A DNA stretch of 64,000 bases from Argopecten irradians (lineage: Eukaryota; Mollusca; Bivalvia; Pectinida; Pectinidae): positions 49,434,086 through 49,498,085 of the forward strand of contig NC_091135.1 in NCBI RefSeq assembly GCF_041381155.1, given 5' to 3'. Shown here piece by piece: positions 60,701-64,000 of this stretch. How positions within the stretch are numbered: position 1 is the first letter of the stretch; every line of letters starts with the position of its first letter. The position numbers and the translations under genes were made by a program. The notes below the pieces were generated by a model that did not search any database, was not told the DNA's origin, and saw only the letters and a program-made list of their open reading frames with translations.

Positions 60701-63615
60701 TTAAGTTTAAAATACGATCATTCGAAGTGCCCTGAATGTCAAATGAAATCAAAAGGTTAATTCGTAAACGAAAACGTGTCCACAAAAGATCCAAACGTTC
60801 TCCTACAGATGCTCACTGGTCAAATATCCACCAAATTCGTAATAAATGTATCAGTTCTATCAAACAGGCTAAAATCATCGCATATGTCAATAATCTTTGT
60901 GGAAACCTTCGGAAACCCTCTAATCTCAGTGTAAAGAAGTGGTGGAAAGCTATATTACTCATTACTTCCCTAATCGTAAAAATTCCGCAATACCCCGACT
61001 TCTTCATAATGACATCTGTATTTCTGATGATTTCGAAAAAGCTGTTTATTCAATGATTTTTTCTGTTCCCAGTCCAATATTGATGATACTGACACTGTTT
61101 TGCCTAACATTGACTATTGGCATAATCACAATCTATCTAATATTGACATAACTCTTACTGATGTTAAGGGTGCAATTTTGAATCTTGACTGTTCTAAAGC
61201 TTTTGGTCCTGATGTTATAAATGCTAGATCACTCAGGGAATCTGCTGATGTTATATGTAAACCTCTTTTTTTATCTTTGTTATCAGCTAATGTCACGCCT
61301 GTGCACTAAAAAGAAAGTAAATCCATCTTAACTAACTACAGACCTATTTCATTACTGTCTATTGTTGGTAAACTCATGGAAAGATGTGTCTTTATATATG
61401 TCTACAACTTCTTACACACCCACTCTATACTATCCCCTTACCAATCTGGATTTAAACATGGGGATTCACCGGTAAATCAACTACTGGCTATCACTCATGA
61501 TATTTTCTCTGCATTAGATAACGGTAAAGAAATAAAAATGGTATTTTTTGATATTAGCAAAGCCTTTGATCGTGTTTGGCACAAAGGGCTCTTATGCAAA
61601 CTGTCATGTGTTGGGATAATTAATTGGTTCAGCAATTATCTTCTTCATCGCATACAAACAGTAGTAATTAATGGTAAGTTTTCTAAATGGTCAAATGTAA
61701 GAGCCGGAGTACCCCAGGGTTCAATTATTGGCCCACTTTTGTTTTTGGTATTCATAAATGATATTGTGGAAGACATAAGAGCTAATATAAAGTTATTTGC
61801 AGACGATACCTCATTATACGTCATTGTTGATACAGTTGGAAATACTGCAGATATTCTTAATCACGATCTAAAAAAAATTCATGAATAATTAACTAAGTGG
61901 TTGGTTAAATTCAATCCAGCAAAAACTGAAACCTTATTAATATTTAAAAAGAATAATATTCCGCTTCATCCTCCTTTGTGCTCTTATGCAAACTGTCATG
62001 TGTTGGGATAATTAATTGGTTCAGCAATTATCTTCTTCATCGCATACAAACAGTAGTAATTAATGGTAAGTTTTCTAAATGGTCAAATGTAAGAGCCGGA
62101 GTACCCCAGGGTTCAATTATTGGCCCACTTTTGTTTTTGGTATTCATAAATGATATTGTGGAAGACATAAGAGCTAATATAAAGTTATTTGCAGACGATA
62201 CCTCATTATACGTCATTGTTGATACAGTTGGAAATACTGCAGATATTCTTAATCACGATCTAAAAAAAATTCATGAATAATCAACTAAGTGGTTGGTTAA
62301 ATTCAATCCAGCAAAAACTGAAACCTTATTAATATTTAAAAAGAATAATATTCCGCTTCATCCTCCTTTAACTATGAATAATACCTTACTAACTGCTGTT
62401 ACCTCACATAAACATCTTGGTTTATTTCTTTCGGGAAATGGTGGGTGGACAGTTCACATCAATTTCCTCAAATCTAAAATTTCACCCAAACTTAACATGT
62501 TACGTAAGTCCACTTTAGGTCGTGCATTCCTTCAGTCTCTGTATTGTACTCTGATTCGTCCAATTTTTGAAAATGGCGACACAATATGGGACAACCTTAC
62601 CAAAACTAAATCAGATATGTTAGAAGATCTCCAATTAGAAGCAGCACGGATAGTTACTGGTGGAACTACACTTACTAGTAGGGTAAAACTAATATTTCGA
62701 GACAGGCTGGTTTCCCCTAGAGCAAAGACGTAAACATCACAAGATAATCCACTTTCATAAAATAGTTCATGATCTCCTTCCACAGTATCTTCAAGAAATA
62801 CTTTCTCAGCGCAACAACAATATTCATGATCATAATACTACATTAGGTAATAACTTCCGTCCACCTTCCTGTCGCACAAGACTTTTCATGAAATCCTTTC
62901 TGCCGTCTGTAATAAATCTTTGGAATGCACTTCCTGATGAAATCGAAATCAGTCCCTCAATAACAAAACATCTCATTTCAAATCACAAAAGTTCCAAGTC
63001 CCACCATATTATCTTATCGGCATTAGATTGGGTCAGATTCACCATGCGAGACTGAGGGTGGAGTGCAGTTCTTTGTTTCGTAGGAATCTAATAAACAGTC
63101 CGCTTTGCTCCTACTGTCAAGTTGATGAAAATAGCGAACATTTTGTATTACATTGAAGACTTTTTTCCGATCTTCGCATTCATTCCTTTGCTGTCCTAAA
63201 TCATCCTATTATAACAGAACTATTACTTTTTGGCAACAATGATTTAACCATTAACGAAAATTCTTTGATTTTTACACGTGTCCAACAATTCATTATCGGC
63301 TCCAAGAGATTCGATTGATTCTATGATTTATTTCTGTAGTTATCGTTTCACAGTTGCATTTATTTAAAGTGAACAATGGCATGGACAGTCTCTCTTTTTC
63401 TCTTCCCCTTTCATCTCTTCATTTCCTAATACCTAAATCTCTTATTCATTCTCCCACTTCATTACCGTACAGAACTGATGAGTCTAAAATGGAGACGGAT
63501 TAATATCAGTATAAACACTTGTTTCTGAACCCATTTCATGTTATATCTATTTGATTGTTTTTGTATTGTACGATTTATAATTGAATGAATAAAATAAAGT
63601 TTATATTAAATTTAA
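60700..63615 (+). mobile_element. Non-LTR retrotransposon (CR1/Jockey-like LINE), 5'-truncated and decayed
   Basis: It begins inside ORF2 before the reverse transcriptase: LIRKRKRVHKRSKRSPTDAH. After a frameshift near 61030-61100 come LDCSKAFGPDVINARSL, the NYRPISLLSIVGKLMER block, FFDISKAFDRVWHKG, AGVPQGSIIGPLLFLVFIND and the catalytic FADD (about 61797-61808). It continues with FNPAKTETLLIFKK and a C-terminal LCSYCQVDENSEHFVLH zinc-knuckle-like end. Endonuclease and ORF1 are absent. Breaks: stop after HVTPVH-type residues near 61307, TAA after KKIHE, the duplication at 61588-62369, a frameshift near 62700, stops near 63051 and 63155. The 3' end has AATAAAATAAAGTTTATATT. It cannot make a working enzyme. 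Confidence 0.88.
61588..62369 (+). repeat. 390-bp tandem duplication inside the LINE
   Basis: Copies at 61588-61977 and 61980-62369 are separated by two extra bases (GT). Only one difference was seen by eye (T at 61890, C at 62282). The unit covers the RT palm from LLCKLSCVGI past FADD to FNPAKTE, so two FADD motifs exist, and the 392-bp offset shifts the frame. The duplication is younger than the other damage in the element. Confidence 0.95.
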
Positions 63616-64000
63616 AATTTCGTTACATTGTATCTATGAATATTGTATGAGCTTAGCTCATGACGTAAGTTTTGATGATTACCAATAATGTTTAAGTGGT
63701 CTTTAACCCCAGGGATATGACTGGCGGGTTTAAAAGGGGTTATTTTGTTAAGAACCACTCTGTTGTTCTACCTCAAAAATACTTTATCAACGCGAACTAC
63801 AGGATATTTTTCAAACTAACTATAAGCTTTTAAATATGTACGATGAAACAATATTTTTATTTTCACTATATATCTAACTTACTATGGTTAATAAATCAAT
63901 CAAAGTGGATCAAACATTTTGTGATCCCGAACGTAGAATATCCCTATCCTTCATATCCAAATATGAAAGAGTATTTTTCTCTCGACGTTTCATTGCATTT
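63616..64000. other. Non-coding stretch
   Basis: No feature recognised downstream of the LINE. Confidence 0.45.

Overview
The window looks like nuclear DNA of an animal, most likely a marine bivalve or other lophotrochozoan. It is AT-rich, its genes are split into small exons with GT-AG introns of 0.5 to 4.5 kb, and it is crowded with SINE, LINE, foldback MITE and satellite DNA. No bacterial operon, CRISPR array or rRNA gene was seen. Almost all long ORFs are chance ORFs or repeat shadows; the real coding signal lies in short exons.

Left third (1-33.6 kb, minus strand). A first coding exon of a TRPC-type cation channel lies at 5614-5351, with a TATA box just upstream and a consensus donor; the rest of that gene would lie left of the window. 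Further upstream on the same strand are five short ATG-started ORFs at about 17.0, 22.6, 27.2, 31.1 and 33.6 kb. Each ends in a good splice donor in phase 0, the same phase as the TRPC exon. I read them as candidate alternative first exons of one minus-strand gene, probably TRPC, spread over 28 kb. This is the most interesting signal in the left half and it is an inference. A recent 1.09 kb tandem duplication (9984-12170), several palindromic MITEs and many fragments of one SINE-like family sit between them.

Middle (37.6-53.4 kb, plus strand). One well supported gene encodes a 12-TM heteromeric amino-acid transporter light chain (SLC7 family; y+LAT, LAT or b0,+AT type). Ten coding exons can be placed with matching phases, from the ATG at 37647 to the TAA at 53394-53396. 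The exon expected between exons 7 and 9 (TM8 and its flanks, phase 0 to phase 2) is not found. The intron where it should be holds a 3.4 kb array of a 20-bp satellite, a SINE and a foldback MITE, so the exon has been lost or was dropped in assembly.

Right end (53.4-64 kb). Mostly gene-poor sequence, then a 1.25 kb TIR element with a TTA target duplication (Harbinger-like), a tRNA-derived SINE at 60.1 kb, and a 5'-truncated, decayed CR1/Jockey-like LINE (60.7-63.6 kb) carrying a nearly perfect 390-bp internal duplication of its reverse-transcriptase core. The SINE and LINE share a short 3' tail, which suggests a partner relationship.
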